Below, in pieces: positions 22,702 to 29,749 of a stretch of DNA of 32,644 nucleotides. The translations under genes and the position numbers were made by a program. Within the stretch, counting starts at the first letter, position 1; every line of letters begins with the position of its first letter. Below the pieces are notes generated by a model. That model was not told the DNA's origin, did not search any database, and worked only from the letters and a program-made list of their open reading frames with translations. The stretch spans positions 1 to 32,644 of IMG/VR virus record IMGVR_UViG_3300009154_000161, one strand, 5' to 3'. The stretch comes from a virus.

Positions 22702-23346
22702 ATGAAAAAGACTATACTCCCAGTTCTCTTCTTCCTTCTCATATTTCTCATAGGATACCTCTGCCTACAGAGCCACGAATCCCATAGTTCAACAAATACT
22801 GAGTTCTTTATCGACAAGCCGTACTTGGCTGTCATAAAAGGAATGGCGACCAAGAACTCCCTTGAGAAGATAGTGGAAGACAGCGACGGAGTCGTAACGA
22901 ACAAGAACTGGGATCACTTCCAAGTAGAAGTTCCCCGAAGGGTTTTGAGGGTCAAAGAATACAAACTAGAAGGACTGCTTAAGTTTAACGTAGAGAAGAC
23001 CGACCCTTCTTTAGGCAAGTTAAGACTTCCTTTCATTCAAGAAATGCGATTGGATGATCATGTTCTGCTACTCAGAACCAAACTTGCCGAATCTCAAAAG
23101 CATGTCATTGTGTGCGACAAAATCGTCGAGATAAGCCCGGTCATAGAAGAAGGCGGCCTTCTCCAACGAACACACGTTTTAATAAGAAGCGATCTCGCGG
23201 TTAGAAAGACCATTCCCTTCTTCTTCGGAAAAATGATGGATGATAAAGTTGACCAAGCAAATAAGAAGGATGCTGAGCGACTCAAAACCAATATAATAAA
23301 CGCATCTGGACAGAAGTCCCTTCTGACCATAGTCCGTCAAGACTGA
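22702..23346 (+). CDS. Membrane-anchored unknown protein
   Basis: A 214-aa protein with an N-terminal signal anchor (KKTILPVLFFLLIFLIGYLC, residues 2-21). The rest is a soluble alpha/beta domain with VPRRVLRVKEYKLEGLLKF and FFFGKMMDDKVDQANKKD, exposed outside or in the periplasm. The fold recalls SRPBCC-like proteins only loosely. Start 22702 is chosen because it places the hydrophobic segment at the N-terminus; the longer reading from 22474 lies over another gene. No clear ribosome binding site precedes it. It may modify the host envelope, which is inference. Confidence 0.65.
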   Translation: MKKTILPVLFFLLIFLIGYLCLQSHESHSSTNTEFFIDKPYLAVIKGMATKNSLEKIVEDSDGVVTNKNWDHFQVEVPRRVLRVKEYKLEGLLKFNVEKTDPSLGKLRLPFIQEMRLDDHVLLLRTKLAESQKHVIVCDKIVEISPVIEEGGLLQRTHVLIRSDLAVRKTIPFFFGKMMDDKVDQANKKDAERLKTNIINASGQKSLLTIVRQD

Positions 23347-23355
23347 ACCATGTAG

Positions 23356-23685
23356 TTATCTGTGGCCCATCTTCATAACCAGAAGACCTGCAATCATGCA
23401 TGCCATGCCTATGACACCCCACTTGTCCAATTTAACTCCGAAAAGCAATATGGGTGTGAGATAGAAAACTCCTATGTAGACAAAGTCCCACACTAGAACA
23501 AACAAAAAATATTCGCCCTTATCGGTCACCAGACGAGCGGACCAGTACCACAGTAGGCTGTAGAAAAAACCTACTGTCATCGAAGCAAAAAAGAACGGCA
23601 GCCCGTTCTTGTTTAACTCGCCAAATGCCAAACATGTGTAAGCAAAATACACGACCGCAATTGCGGCCAAAAAAATAAATTGCAT
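23356..23685 (-). CDS. Small four-helix membrane protein (SMR/EamA-like)
   Basis: A 109-aa protein with four predicted membrane helices (near residues 2-20, 30-49, 62-80 and 88-104) and little else. Length and layout match small multidrug-resistance or half-EamA transporters. The last helix (GVIGMACMIAGLLVMKMG) is typical. The substrate is unknown. AAGGAGGAAC before the ATG fixes the start. It could also be a host-derived permease subunit. Confidence 0.65.
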   Translation of the reverse strand: MQFIFLAAIAVVYFAYTCLAFGELNKNGLPFFFASMTVGFFYSLLWYWSARLVTDKGEYFLFVLVWDFVYIGVFYLTPILLFGVKLDKWGVIGMACMIAGLLVMKMGHR

Positions 23686-23773
23686 GTTCCTCCTTGAACA
23701 ATTACTTCCTTACCTATCATTATGTATCGGTTGATCGAACAAGAGACCAAATGAAGTTTTTCCACTAGGCTTA

Positions 23774-23803
23774 TAAAAAACCCCTCCGTTTTGAGCGAAG
23801 GGG
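23774..23803 (-). terminator. Rho-independent terminator
   Basis: On the minus strand CCCCTTCGCTCAAAACGGAG and the closing GGG, an imperfect stem of about nine pairs, are followed by TTTTTT. It lies after the YhaM-like gene. Confidence 0.85.
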
Positions 23804-23832
23804 CATATCGTCCTAAAATGAAAATATAACTA

Positions 23833-24726
23833 TCAGTCAGGTTTCCTTGAACTGATATAATCCGCCCGACAGAGTATTTTGGCCTCTATCGTGTCCGGCT
23901 CCACCACCGCACCCCATTCCTTGCGGTCGTGGTGCGAAAGTATGCAATGACTAACTGCCATGATAAAATCAGAACTCAGACCAAAATCTTGGGCAGCCTT
24001 CGTGAACATCTGGTTTGATATTGTGGGGTGGCCAACCCTTTTCTCCATGTCGGAATCTATCTTCGGAGCATCCCCCTCCATCTTATACACGTCCATCTTT
24101 CCCGCATCGTGGAACCACGCCGCCATATACAGAACATCAGAATCCACCCATCCTTCATCTAAGGCATTCATGGGTGCGTCCACCACACCCTTGCAAAGGC
24201 TGAAAACATCCCCTGTATGGATGAAGAGCCCTCCCTTGTAATTGTGGTGATGATCTGTAGCCGCAGGTGCAGTCGTGAACCTCTCGGCCTCACTCTTGAA
24301 AAAGCCCAAAAGAAACTCGTGTTTTCTCTTGTCCTTCCAACATGAGGCATCCCTCAGCATTTCAAGCACATAAGCCTTGTGCTTCGTTCTGTCTTTCTTG
24401 ATTTTTCTTCGAACTTCTTCGGGAACATCCTCTTCGTTCAAAGGAACCAAGTCGCAGAAATACGGCTTGTTGGAGGTGGAGTCTAAACTTAGACTCTTGT
24501 ACTTATCTAACTCCGCCATAGCCTCATCTATATCAATCATCTTGAGTTCTACGAAGTCCCCCGCAACAGGGAACGAATCCCTTTTGCGCATATTCCAGAA
24601 CTTTAAGCCCAATGGCCCATTTAAGGTGTTGACATTCAAAGCGTAATTTGTAAATTTGCCCTTTTCAGCGTCACCCGCGGACTCCACATAGGCAAACATG
24701 CGTTCTTCTAATTTAGTTTTGCTCAT
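23833..24726 (-). CDS. YhaM-like 3'-5' exoribonuclease / HD hydrolase
   Basis: A 297-aa protein. The first about 100 residues could hold an OB-like strand-rich nucleic-acid-binding region (FVELKMIDIDEAMAELDKY). Residues 150-290 are an HD phosphohydrolase domain: GGLFIHTGDVFSL (His171), WFHDAGKMDVY (His207-Asp208), then HCILSHHDRKEWG, with the metal-binding His/Asp set intact. This layout matches YhaM/CBF1-type exoribonucleases, which trim RNA or DNA from the 3' end. It may help degrade host RNA or recycle nucleotides. The first ATG is used; a GTG one codon earlier is possible. Confidence 0.85.
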   Translation of the reverse strand: MSKTKLEERMFAYVESAGDAEKGKFTNYALNVNTLNGPLGLKFWNMRKRDSFPVAGDFVELKMIDIDEAMAELDKYKSLSLDSTSNKPYFCDLVPLNEEDVPEEVRRKIKKDRTKHKAYVLEMLRDASCWKDKRKHEFLLGFFKSEAERFTTAPAATDHHHNYKGGLFIHTGDVFSLCKGVVDAPMNALDEGWVDSDVLYMAAWFHDAGKMDVYKMEGDAPKIDSDMEKRVGHPTISNQMFTKAAQDFGLSSDFIMAVSHCILSHHDRKEWGAVVEPDTIEAKILCRADYISSRKPD

Positions 24727-24743
24727 CACGGCATCATAGCCGA

Positions 24744-24751
24744 CTATTTAA
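24744..24751 (-). promoter_or_regulatory. Late-type box for YhaM-like gene
   Basis: TTAAATAG on the minus strand lies 17 bases before ATG 24726. Confidence 0.4.
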
Positions 24752-24775
24752 AAAATGCAATACTAAATTTTTACT

Positions 24776-25141
24776 TCATGCGCTTTCCATGTTGCCCTTG
24801 AGCCACTGATGAACTTCTTCCACGTCGTCCTTGCTAGTGGCAATGTGATCGGACGCCCAGTCGTGACCGTCATCCAATAGGGCGTCGACTTGCGAAGCAT
24901 CCATGGAAAGCATCTCCTCAACCATGCTCTTGATGACCTTGAGGTTAGAGAAAAACATATAATGCTTGGGCTTCTCTGAAGGCTGCTCTCCTTGGGTCGG
25001 GTCTTGTTCTACGCCTTGGTCTTGCGACTCTGGAGCTTGATCTTGGGGGGCTTGATCTTGCGATTGCGTTTGTGAGGCTTGGTCACCAAGCCCCAGTTCG
25101 TCCGCTTCCATCAACTTCATCATGTCGTAAAAACTCTTCAT
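24776..25141 (-). CDS. Candidate capsid-targeted protein with Gln-rich region
   Basis: A 121-aa protein starting MKSFYDMMKLMEADELGLGD, with L-M-E/A as a good candidate prohead-protease site. Residues 20-58 are Gln/Asp/Pro low complexity; residues 62-118 are a compact helical domain (HYMFFSNLKVIKSMVEEMLS). Start 25141 is chosen because ATGGAGTTTTT precedes it and because it places the peptide first. No family is recognised. Confidence 0.75.
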   Translation of the reverse strand: MKSFYDMMKLMEADELGLGDQASQTQSQDQAPQDQAPESQDQGVEQDPTQGEQPSEKPKHYMFFSNLKVIKSMVEEMLSMDASQVDALLDDGHDWASDHIATSKDDVEEVHQWLKGNMESA

Positions 25142-25174
25142 AAAAACTCCATGTATCACGATATTTACCACGAA

Positions 25175-25184
25175 CATTATTTAG
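25175..25184 (-). promoter_or_regulatory. Late-type box for 25141 gene
   Basis: CTAAATAATG on the minus strand lies about 34 bases before ATG 25141, leaving room for GGAG. Confidence 0.4.
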
Positions 25185-25206
25185 ATGTGGAAATCCAAAA
25201 AATACA

Positions 25207-25217
25207 GATAAATAGGG
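25207..25217 (+). promoter_or_regulatory. T4-late consensus-like box next to GNAT start
   Basis: GATAAATAGGG is one base from the T4 late box TATAAATA; its AT core ends four bases before ATG 25219. Confidence 0.6.
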
Positions 25218-25218
25218 T

Positions 25219-25608
25219 ATGGATTTCAAATCTTGGCTACTTTCCGAGTCCGAACCAGATCTCGCTTACTTACTCGCGCCCGCTGGCGGAACGCCCCACA
25301 TAGGCCCAGAAAAACAAATCGGAAACCCAAGAGACGGATCCGTCAAATTCCTATCTCCGCACGGATCATATCGCTATGTCCGGTACGTTGGAGAGAAACC
25401 CGTAAGTGCCCTCCAGATCGTGTCCAAGGATGGCAAAAATGGCAATGTAGCCAACGTTTACACCCTCCCCGAATATAGGAAACAAGGGTTTGCAAGGGAA
25501 CTTCTGGACAGGGCAAAACAAGGCTTCGAGTCGATCACTCACTCAAAGGACTTGTCATCCCTCGGAGCCATATGGAAAGGGAAAGTGGAGATTAATGCCC
25601 CCATCTAG
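25219..25608 (+). CDS. Candidate capsid-targeted GNAT acetyltransferase
   Basis: A 129-aa protein starting MDFKSWLLSESEPDLAYLLA, with L-S-E/S as a candidate cleavage site. Residues about 50-105 carry the acetyl-CoA-binding GNAT signature: VANVYTLPEYRKQGFARELL, the (R/Q)-x-x-G-x-(G/A) loop with Tyr before it. The acceptor-side N-terminal part is short. It probably transfers an acetyl group to an amine on a protein or small molecule. If it is packaged, it could act on host targets on entry, as T4 Alt does with another chemistry; this is inference. The mRNA should be leaderless. Confidence 0.8.
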   Translation: MDFKSWLLSESEPDLAYLLAPAGGTPHIGPEKQIGNPRDGSVKFLSPHGSYRYVRYVGEKPVSALQIVSKDGKNGNVANVYTLPEYRKQGFARELLDRAKQGFESITHSKDLSSLGAIWKGKVEINAPI

Positions 25609-25680
25609 CCCTTTTTAGGCTAAAAAATCATGGAGGACTACATACGTTGCGGCCCGTCCGCTTAACAATAGGAATATCAA

Positions 25681-27279
25681 ATGCCCAGAGAAACCAACAT
25701 TGAAATTAGAAAAGGTTCGAAGGTGGCTTGGGAAAGCACAAATCCAGTCCTCGAGGCAGGAGAACCGGGCTTCGAGACAGACACTAAGAAACTGAAACTT
25801 GGAAATGGAACCACCGCATGGAACAACCTTCCTTACTTCCGCGCGGATGGCGGAGAACTTGTCGACGGCGACGGCAACAATGCAAACATCGCCTTTGATC
25901 CGAATTATGTTGGAGAATTCATAGAGTTAAGCAACAATAGTTGTACCTCTTCATTTACATCTGACGCTAGTGAAAATGAAACATCAGTTTTAACAAACTA
26001 CGCAATAAAAAATAGTGAAAAAGTAGTTTTTAGTATGGTTACGAATTTTGGTGGAGCCATCTCATACACAGGAGTAGGTATAGCTAATCGCCAGCACGAT
26101 GTGAATTATCAAAACAACGGAGGTTACTTAGGTGCAAATAATAATTCTATTGGTATTTACGACAACGGAAGCATTTATTTTAACGACAAAGAAGTTGTTA
26201 ACTTAGATTTAAATTTTCAACTAGATGGAAGCGTTGTAGACGTTGCTGTTGATAGAGTAAACAATCTAATGTGGTTTAGAGCGAATGGAGGGTATTGGAA
26301 TGGAGACAACACACAAAACCCAGAAACAGCAACTGGTGGAGTGGACATTTCATCTATAACTGGCGATGTTTATCCGGGTGCTTGTCCATATGCTTATCAA
26401 GGCGTTTTCGGTCAAATATCTATCAACAGTTCAATATCGTCGCCACCAGCAGGGTTCAAAGTTTTGGTGAGTTCGCAACAAGCTCCATTAACAAGGTATT
26501 ATTATTTTATAGACCATTCACAACCACCATATGACTGGGACCATCAGTCACCACTAAATGGTGAGTGGAATGATCTCAACAATTGGTGGCTAAACGGAGT
26601 GTCTACAGTAGCGGCTACTAGACTTCCAAATTCAAACGACAATGTTAAAATATTTTCACAAGTTCAAACTAATAGAGGATCAACACCTACAGTACAAAAT
26701 ATGTTTATCTCGACACTGCCGAGTGTCGGTGAACTTGGAATTGGCATAGAAATAAATGTTTCAGGAATAGCTAGGTTCTATGGGTCCACCTACATACAGA
26801 ATGTCAGCCAGACTGTCACTGGCTTCCCCACAATCGCAAAAATAAATGGAAATTGTGTTTTCTATGGAACAGATAGCGGACCTTATGCCACTATAAGCGT
26901 AGCAGACGCTGTTGTGAATGGAAATGCTACTTTTTATGGCGAGTCAAAAAATAATGGGACTGTAGCAGGAAACGCTATATTTAGCGAGAGTTCAAAAAAT
27001 GATTACAACAGCACTGCTGGTTTTCTTGGGGTAGTGAGTGGGGAAGCTACCTTTGAGTATGGTGCTACTAATTACGGAGTTGTAAACAACAATGCAACTT
27101 TTAATGATAGTTCAATAAACTACAAGACCGTGAATGGAAATGCCACTTTTAATAGTGCATCACAAAATAGCGAATCTGGAGTTGTAAATGGCAATGCTAT
27201 TTTTAATCAATGCTCAAGAAATTTCGGAACAGTAACAGAAAATGTTACATTAAATAATGACGATGACGATGACTGCTGA
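25681..27279 (+). CDS. Tail-fibre-like protein with repeat domain
   Basis: A 532-aa protein. Residues 3-56 match the N-terminal domain widespread in phage tail and tropism proteins (NPVLEAGEPGFETDTKKLKL, then GNGTTAWNNLPYF). Residues 70-290 hold a beta-sandwich-like part. From about 400 there are repeats with the core V-x-G-N-A-T/I-F-x(5)-S-x-N, seven or more copies, which look like a beta-helix or pentapeptide-like rod. The end is DDDDDC. From about residue 75 onwards base composition is AT-richer than the neighbours. It is probably a receptor-binding fibre or spike. AGGAATATCAA precedes the ATG. Confidence 0.8.
   Translation: MPRETNIEIRKGSKVAWESTNPVLEAGEPGFETDTKKLKLGNGTTAWNNLPYFRADGGELVDGDGNNANIAFDPNYVGEFIELSNNSCTSSFTSDASENETSVLTNYAIKNSEKVVFSMVTNFGGAISYTGVGIANRQHDVNYQNNGGYLGANNNSIGIYDNGSIYFNDKEVVNLDLNFQLDGSVVDVAVDRVNNLMWFRANGGYWNGDNTQNPETATGGVDISSITGDVYPGACPYAYQGVFGQISINSSISSPPAGFKVLVSSQQAPLTRYYYFIDHSQPPYDWDHQSPLNGEWNDLNNWWLNGVSTVAATRLPNSNDNVKIFSQVQTNRGSTPTVQNMFISTLPSVGELGIGIEINVSGIARFYGSTYIQNVSQTVTGFPTIAKINGNCVFYGTDSGPYATISVADAVVNGNATFYGESKNNGTVAGNAIFSESSKNDYNSTAGFLGVVSGEATFEYGATNYGVVNNNATFNDSSINYKTVNGNATFNSASQNSESGVVNGNAIFNQCSRNFGTVTENVTLNNDDDDDC
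26905..27265 (+). repeat. Coding repeat of VxGNATF-type units
   Basis: Degenerate repeats of 51-66 bp, each encoding V-x-G-N-A-T/I-F, then a Ser/Asn/Gly linker, form the C-terminal rod of the tail-fibre-like protein. Confidence 0.8.
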
Positions 27280-27284
27280 TCAGT

Positions 27285-27300
27285 GCCTATCTAGCGCTTT
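27285..27300. promoter_or_regulatory. Orphan CTAGATAG motif between convergent genes
   Basis: GCCTATCTAGCGCTTTTT matches the element found upstream of minus-strand genes at 29614 and 29180. Here it lies between two convergent stops, so it does not precede a gene on either strand. Confidence 0.4.
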
Positions 27301-27681
27301 TTAAAACAAATTCGAAGGCGGATTTTCAAGCCTAGATATTATATTCTGCACCATCTTGGTGCTCTCAATCGGCACAAAATCGTCGGAATAATCATCCAAC
27401 TTGACAGATATCATTTCCGGCAGTATCGGCGATTCTGTCACAAAATAGAAAGGACTGTTCCTCGGATCGTCTTGGGCGTCATGAGGCCAAGGAAATCTGA
27501 CTATGATCGTGCCGTAACGCCTCGCCTCATCCTCAGAGTTTGAGAAATAAAGGAGCAACTTGCCCCTATGCTTCCAATTGGGAACCAACCCCATTTTCTT
27601 GCACAGTAAATAATCACTAATGCCCCTGTATCCAAATTGACTCGCTTGCTCACCTATCAAGAATTCACGGAAATTATTCAT
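27301..27681 (-). CDS. Candidate capsid-targeted ART-like protein
   Basis: A 126-aa protein starting MNNFREFLIGEQASQFG, with I-G-E/Q as a candidate cleavage site. After it comes GYRGISDYLL, KMGLVPNW and LLLYFSNSEDEARRYGTIIV (residues about 17-63). The order Arg-Gly-(S/T), GL-x-P, then (V/L)YFS-x-S-x2-A-x2-YG is seen in small ADP-ribosyltransferase-like folds. An E-x-E signature is not clear, so this is a weak fold guess. If correct, it would be a packaged ART, the same idea as T4 Alt. TATATAAA lies three bases before the ATG. Confidence 0.6.
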   Translation of the reverse strand: MNNFREFLIGEQASQFGYRGISDYLLCKKMGLVPNWKHRGKLLLYFSNSEDEARRYGTIIVRFPWPHDAQDDPRNSPFYFVTESPILPEMISVKLDDYSDDFVPIESTKMVQNIISRLENPPSNLF

Positions 27682-27684
27682 GAA

Positions 27685-27692
27685 TTTATATA
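27685..27692 (-). promoter_or_regulatory. Late-type box next to start codon
   Basis: TATATAAA-TTC-ATG on the minus strand; the box ends three bases before ATG 27681. CGTTCG just upstream is also seen at the 7909 box. Confidence 0.6.
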
Positions 27693-27699
27693 CGTTCGT

Positions 27700-27954
27700 T
27701 TATATTTGAATTTCACCCGGCTTAGAAAAGATGCCGATGAGCAAGCCCATGCAAAATTGAAAAGATGCCATGTAGGGCATAATCTCATAATACGACCTCA
27801 CAGACTCATACCCATAAAAAAGATCACGAGCCATATATTGCTCAAATGGACTGTGGATAAGGACTTCAAGTTCATGCATAGATAGACTTGTCCCTACCCA
27901 AGAAAATAAAAATCCAAGGAACAACACTCGCACCCAATACCTCAAAGAGTTCAT
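27700..27954 (-). CDS. Small two-helix membrane protein
   Basis: An 84-aa protein with two hydrophobic segments: residues about 8-24 (VLFLGFLFSWVGTSLSM) and 59-77 (MPYMASFQFCMGLLIGIF), joined by a polar Tyr-rich loop. TTAGGAGGGCGTCTT before the ATG is a strong ribosome binding site. No family is recognised. It may act at the host membrane. Confidence 0.65.
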   Translation of the reverse strand: MNSLRYWVRVLFLGFLFSWVGTSLSMHELEVLIHSPFEQYMARDLFYGYESVRSYYEIMPYMASFQFCMGLLIGIFSKPGEIQI

Positions 27955-27989
27955 AAGACGCCCTCCTAATGAAATCCTAACAATTATGT

Positions 27990-28676
27990 ATGCATGAAAT
28001 AGAAAAATCCGACGCCATAATAATAAGCGATATCCACTTGGGCAGCGATGTTAGTCAAGCAAGGCTTTTGACGGACTTTTTAGAGAAAGTTGACAACGAA
28101 AATTTGACTAAATGCCTCATTTTAAACGGCGATTTTTTCGATAATATGGACTTTCGTCGCCTCAAGAAATACCACTGGAAGGTGCTCTCGACCATAAGGA
28201 GTATGTCCGACCACATTAAGGTCGTCTTGATCTTGGGCAACCATGACGGCCCCGCCGAGATTCTTTCCCATTTGCTAGGGATGGATTTCTTGGAAGAATA
28301 CGTGTTCGAAAGCGGAGGCAAAAAAATCCTCGCTTTGCACGGCGATAGATTCGACAGCGTAATAACAGATAAGCCCGTACTAGTCTATTTCGCCGACAAG
28401 ATCTATAAACTAATCCAAAAAATAGACAAGAGTTTTTATCTAGCAAAACTGGCAAAGAAAAGTAGCAAGATATTCTTGAGGAACGCCGAGATCATAGAAA
28501 AGAGATCTACCGAGTACATGAGGAAAATCGGATGCGACATGGTTTGTTGCGGACACGTACACTACGCTACAGCAAAACCTCACACCGGATATTACAACAG
28601 CGGAAGTTGGACCGAACTACCGTGCAACTACCTCGTCGTCAAGGACGGGAAGATAGACTTGTTCAATTTTTTATGA
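27990..28676 (+). CDS. LpxH-like metallophosphoesterase
   Basis: A 228-aa calcineurin-type phosphoesterase. All metal motifs are visible: SDIHLG (13-18), NGDFFDN (46-52), LGNHDG (82-87), ALHGD (about 114-118) and CGHVHYATA (about 187-195). The closest style is UDP-2,3-diacylglucosamine diphosphatase (LpxH) and relatives, which cut lipid A precursors. It lacks a signal peptide. A lipid-envelope or nucleotide substrate is possible; LpxH activity would fit a Gram-negative host. No strong ribosome binding site is seen. Confidence 0.85.
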   Translation: MHEIEKSDAIIISDIHLGSDVSQARLLTDFLEKVDNENLTKCLILNGDFFDNMDFRRLKKYHWKVLSTIRSMSDHIKVVLILGNHDGPAEILSHLLGMDFLEEYVFESGGKKILALHGDRFDSVITDKPVLVYFADKIYKLIQKIDKSFYLAKLAKKSSKIFLRNAEIIEKRSTEYMRKIGCDMVCCGHVHYATAKPHTGYYNSGSWTELPCNYLVVKDGKIDLFNFL

Positions 28677-28679
28677 TTT

Positions 28680-29147
28680 TTAACGCGGCAGCATACGAAG
28701 CGTCTTTTCGTAATCTCGGTCATTATCCCAATCTTCACGCCACGCATTAAATAAGGCGTCGTATGTAAGTTGAACCCTTATTGAATGTATCGCGGCAATA
28801 TCTGAAGGGTTGAATTCTTTGTTGTTTATTTGAAAACCACTGATGCGCCCCCCGCCTCCGCTCGATCCCTCGTCGGGGTCTCCATCGTTCTCATATCTAT
28901 CCGCATCCACCATTCCTTGTACCCTTTGGGTTCTATCAGGAGAGACATAAATATCCATATCAACAAACTTTCCATAAAGAACATTGAATTCTTCTTGGTC
29001 CCAAGGAAGCCCGGCCTTATCTAAGGCTTGTTTTATCGTCTCGAAGGCCAATTTTTCTTGATCATCGTACGACGATCTAACCAAAGGCCCTTTCGCGTCC
29101 TCCCCCAATCCCTCCATAATAATCAACATCTCGTAGAAACTCTTCAT
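28680..29147 (-). CDS. Candidate capsid-targeted protein
   Basis: A 155-aa protein starting MKSFYEMLIIMEGLGEDAKG, with I-M-E/G as a strong candidate prohead-protease site. Start 29147 follows CCAAGGAGATGATA, a good ribosome binding site; a TTG start at 29168 is unlikely. Residues 30-80 look alpha/beta; a Gly/Ser/Asp hinge lies near 90-103; the end is helical and acidic/aromatic (YDALFNAWREDWDNDRDYEK). No family is recognised. Confidence 0.75.
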   Translation of the reverse strand: MKSFYEMLIIMEGLGEDAKGPLVRSSYDDQEKLAFETIKQALDKAGLPWDQEEFNVLYGKFVDMDIYVSPDRTQRVQGMVDADRYENDGDPDEGSSGGGGRISGFQINNKEFNPSDIAAIHSIRVQLTYDALFNAWREDWDNDRDYEKTLRMLPR

Positions 29148-29183
29148 TATCATCTCCTTGGTGCTCAAATAATTTCTTCATGC

Positions 29184-29191
29184 CTATCTAG
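29184..29191 (-). promoter_or_regulatory. CTAGATAG box upstream of 29147 gene
   Basis: GGCTAGATAGGCATGAAG on the minus strand places the box 37 bases before ATG 29147; a short reading starts at its own ATG 29181 in another frame (34 aa), and the AAGGAG lies within it. Confidence 0.45.
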
Positions 29192-29227
29192 CCATTTCCA
29201 AGGCGTTTTCTTGAAGGCAAAACGCGC

Positions 29228-29614
29228 TTAACTCTCCGCCTTCAACTTCGCCAAATTATACGCAATTCCTACAAGATTGTCCCAATTCTTCTCGATGTAC
29301 TCAGGAGGACCGCCAATCTGGGCAACAACGTCGGCTGCCTTTTCCGTCGGAACCATTTCAATAGCATCCCAAGGACAAACCTTCAGATCATAAGGATTGG
29401 TTTTCTTTCCGGGAATATGAACACAGACCTCGCAACCAACACATCTGTCCAAATCAATCTGGCACCAACTCTGAAGATTATGGAACTTGTCGTGCTGCTG
29501 AATCTTGATAATACAATCAACAGGACAAACCTCCAAACAAGCCTCGCACCCAGTGCAATTATCTGCATTTATAATGGCCAACTCTTTTGGAAGTTTCTTT
29601 CTGGGGCTCTTCAT
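29228..29614 (-). CDS. Dicluster 2[4Fe-4S] ferredoxin
   Basis: A 128-aa ferredoxin. The first Cys set is CTGCEACLEVCP (residues about 19-30); the second is CVGCEVC (about 58-64) with its last Cys after a 15-residue insert (VCPWDAI, about 80-86). The extra insert is unusual: clostridial-type ferredoxins have three residues there. The remaining 40 residues are a helical tail. It probably shuttles electrons to a host or phage redox enzyme in the cytoplasm. The sequence recalls planctomycete-type dicluster ferredoxins. CTAGATAGGGC directly precedes the ATG, so its mRNA is probably leaderless. Confidence 0.88.
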   Translation of the reverse strand: MKSPRKKLPKELAIINADNCTGCEACLEVCPVDCIIKIQQHDKFHNLQSWCQIDLDRCVGCEVCVHIPGKKTNPYDLKVCPWDAIEMVPTEKAADVVAQIGGPPEYIEKNWDNLVGIAYNLAKLKAES

Positions 29615-29617
29615 GCC

Positions 29618-29625
29618 CTATCTAG
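29618..29625 (-). promoter_or_regulatory. CTAGATAG box next to ferredoxin start
   Basis: CTAGATAGGGCATGAAG on the minus strand. The box overlaps the last base of the three-base GGC spacer to ATG 29614. Confidence 0.5.
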
Positions 29626-29707
29626 CCACTTTCAAGACTCATTTTTCGCTCGAATCCATACGGAAGAATTTTTAACAAAACCAATCCAAATGTCTCTTAC
29701 GCAAATA

Positions 29708-29719
29708 ATAGATATATGT
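29708..29719 (+). promoter_or_regulatory. Late-type box for tail-collar gene
   Basis: AGATATATGTG lies about 32 bases before ATG 29750; AAGGAGGAAAAAT follows it. Confidence 0.4.
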
Positions 29720-29749
29720 GAAGGCATCCTAATATCAAGGAGGAAAAAT

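Noticed and set aside
29077-29181. 34-aa reading MKKLFEHQGDDNEE on the minus strand
   Set aside because: It starts at the ATG of the CTAGATAGGCATGAAG element but overlaps the real 29147 gene in another frame, and its coding part contains that gene's ribosome binding site. It is more likely leader RNA, though a leaderless peptide cannot be excluded.
29417-29749. Upstream extension of the tail-collar protein
   Set aside because: It lies over the ferredoxin gene and has no ribosome binding site; the start at 29750 has a perfect one.
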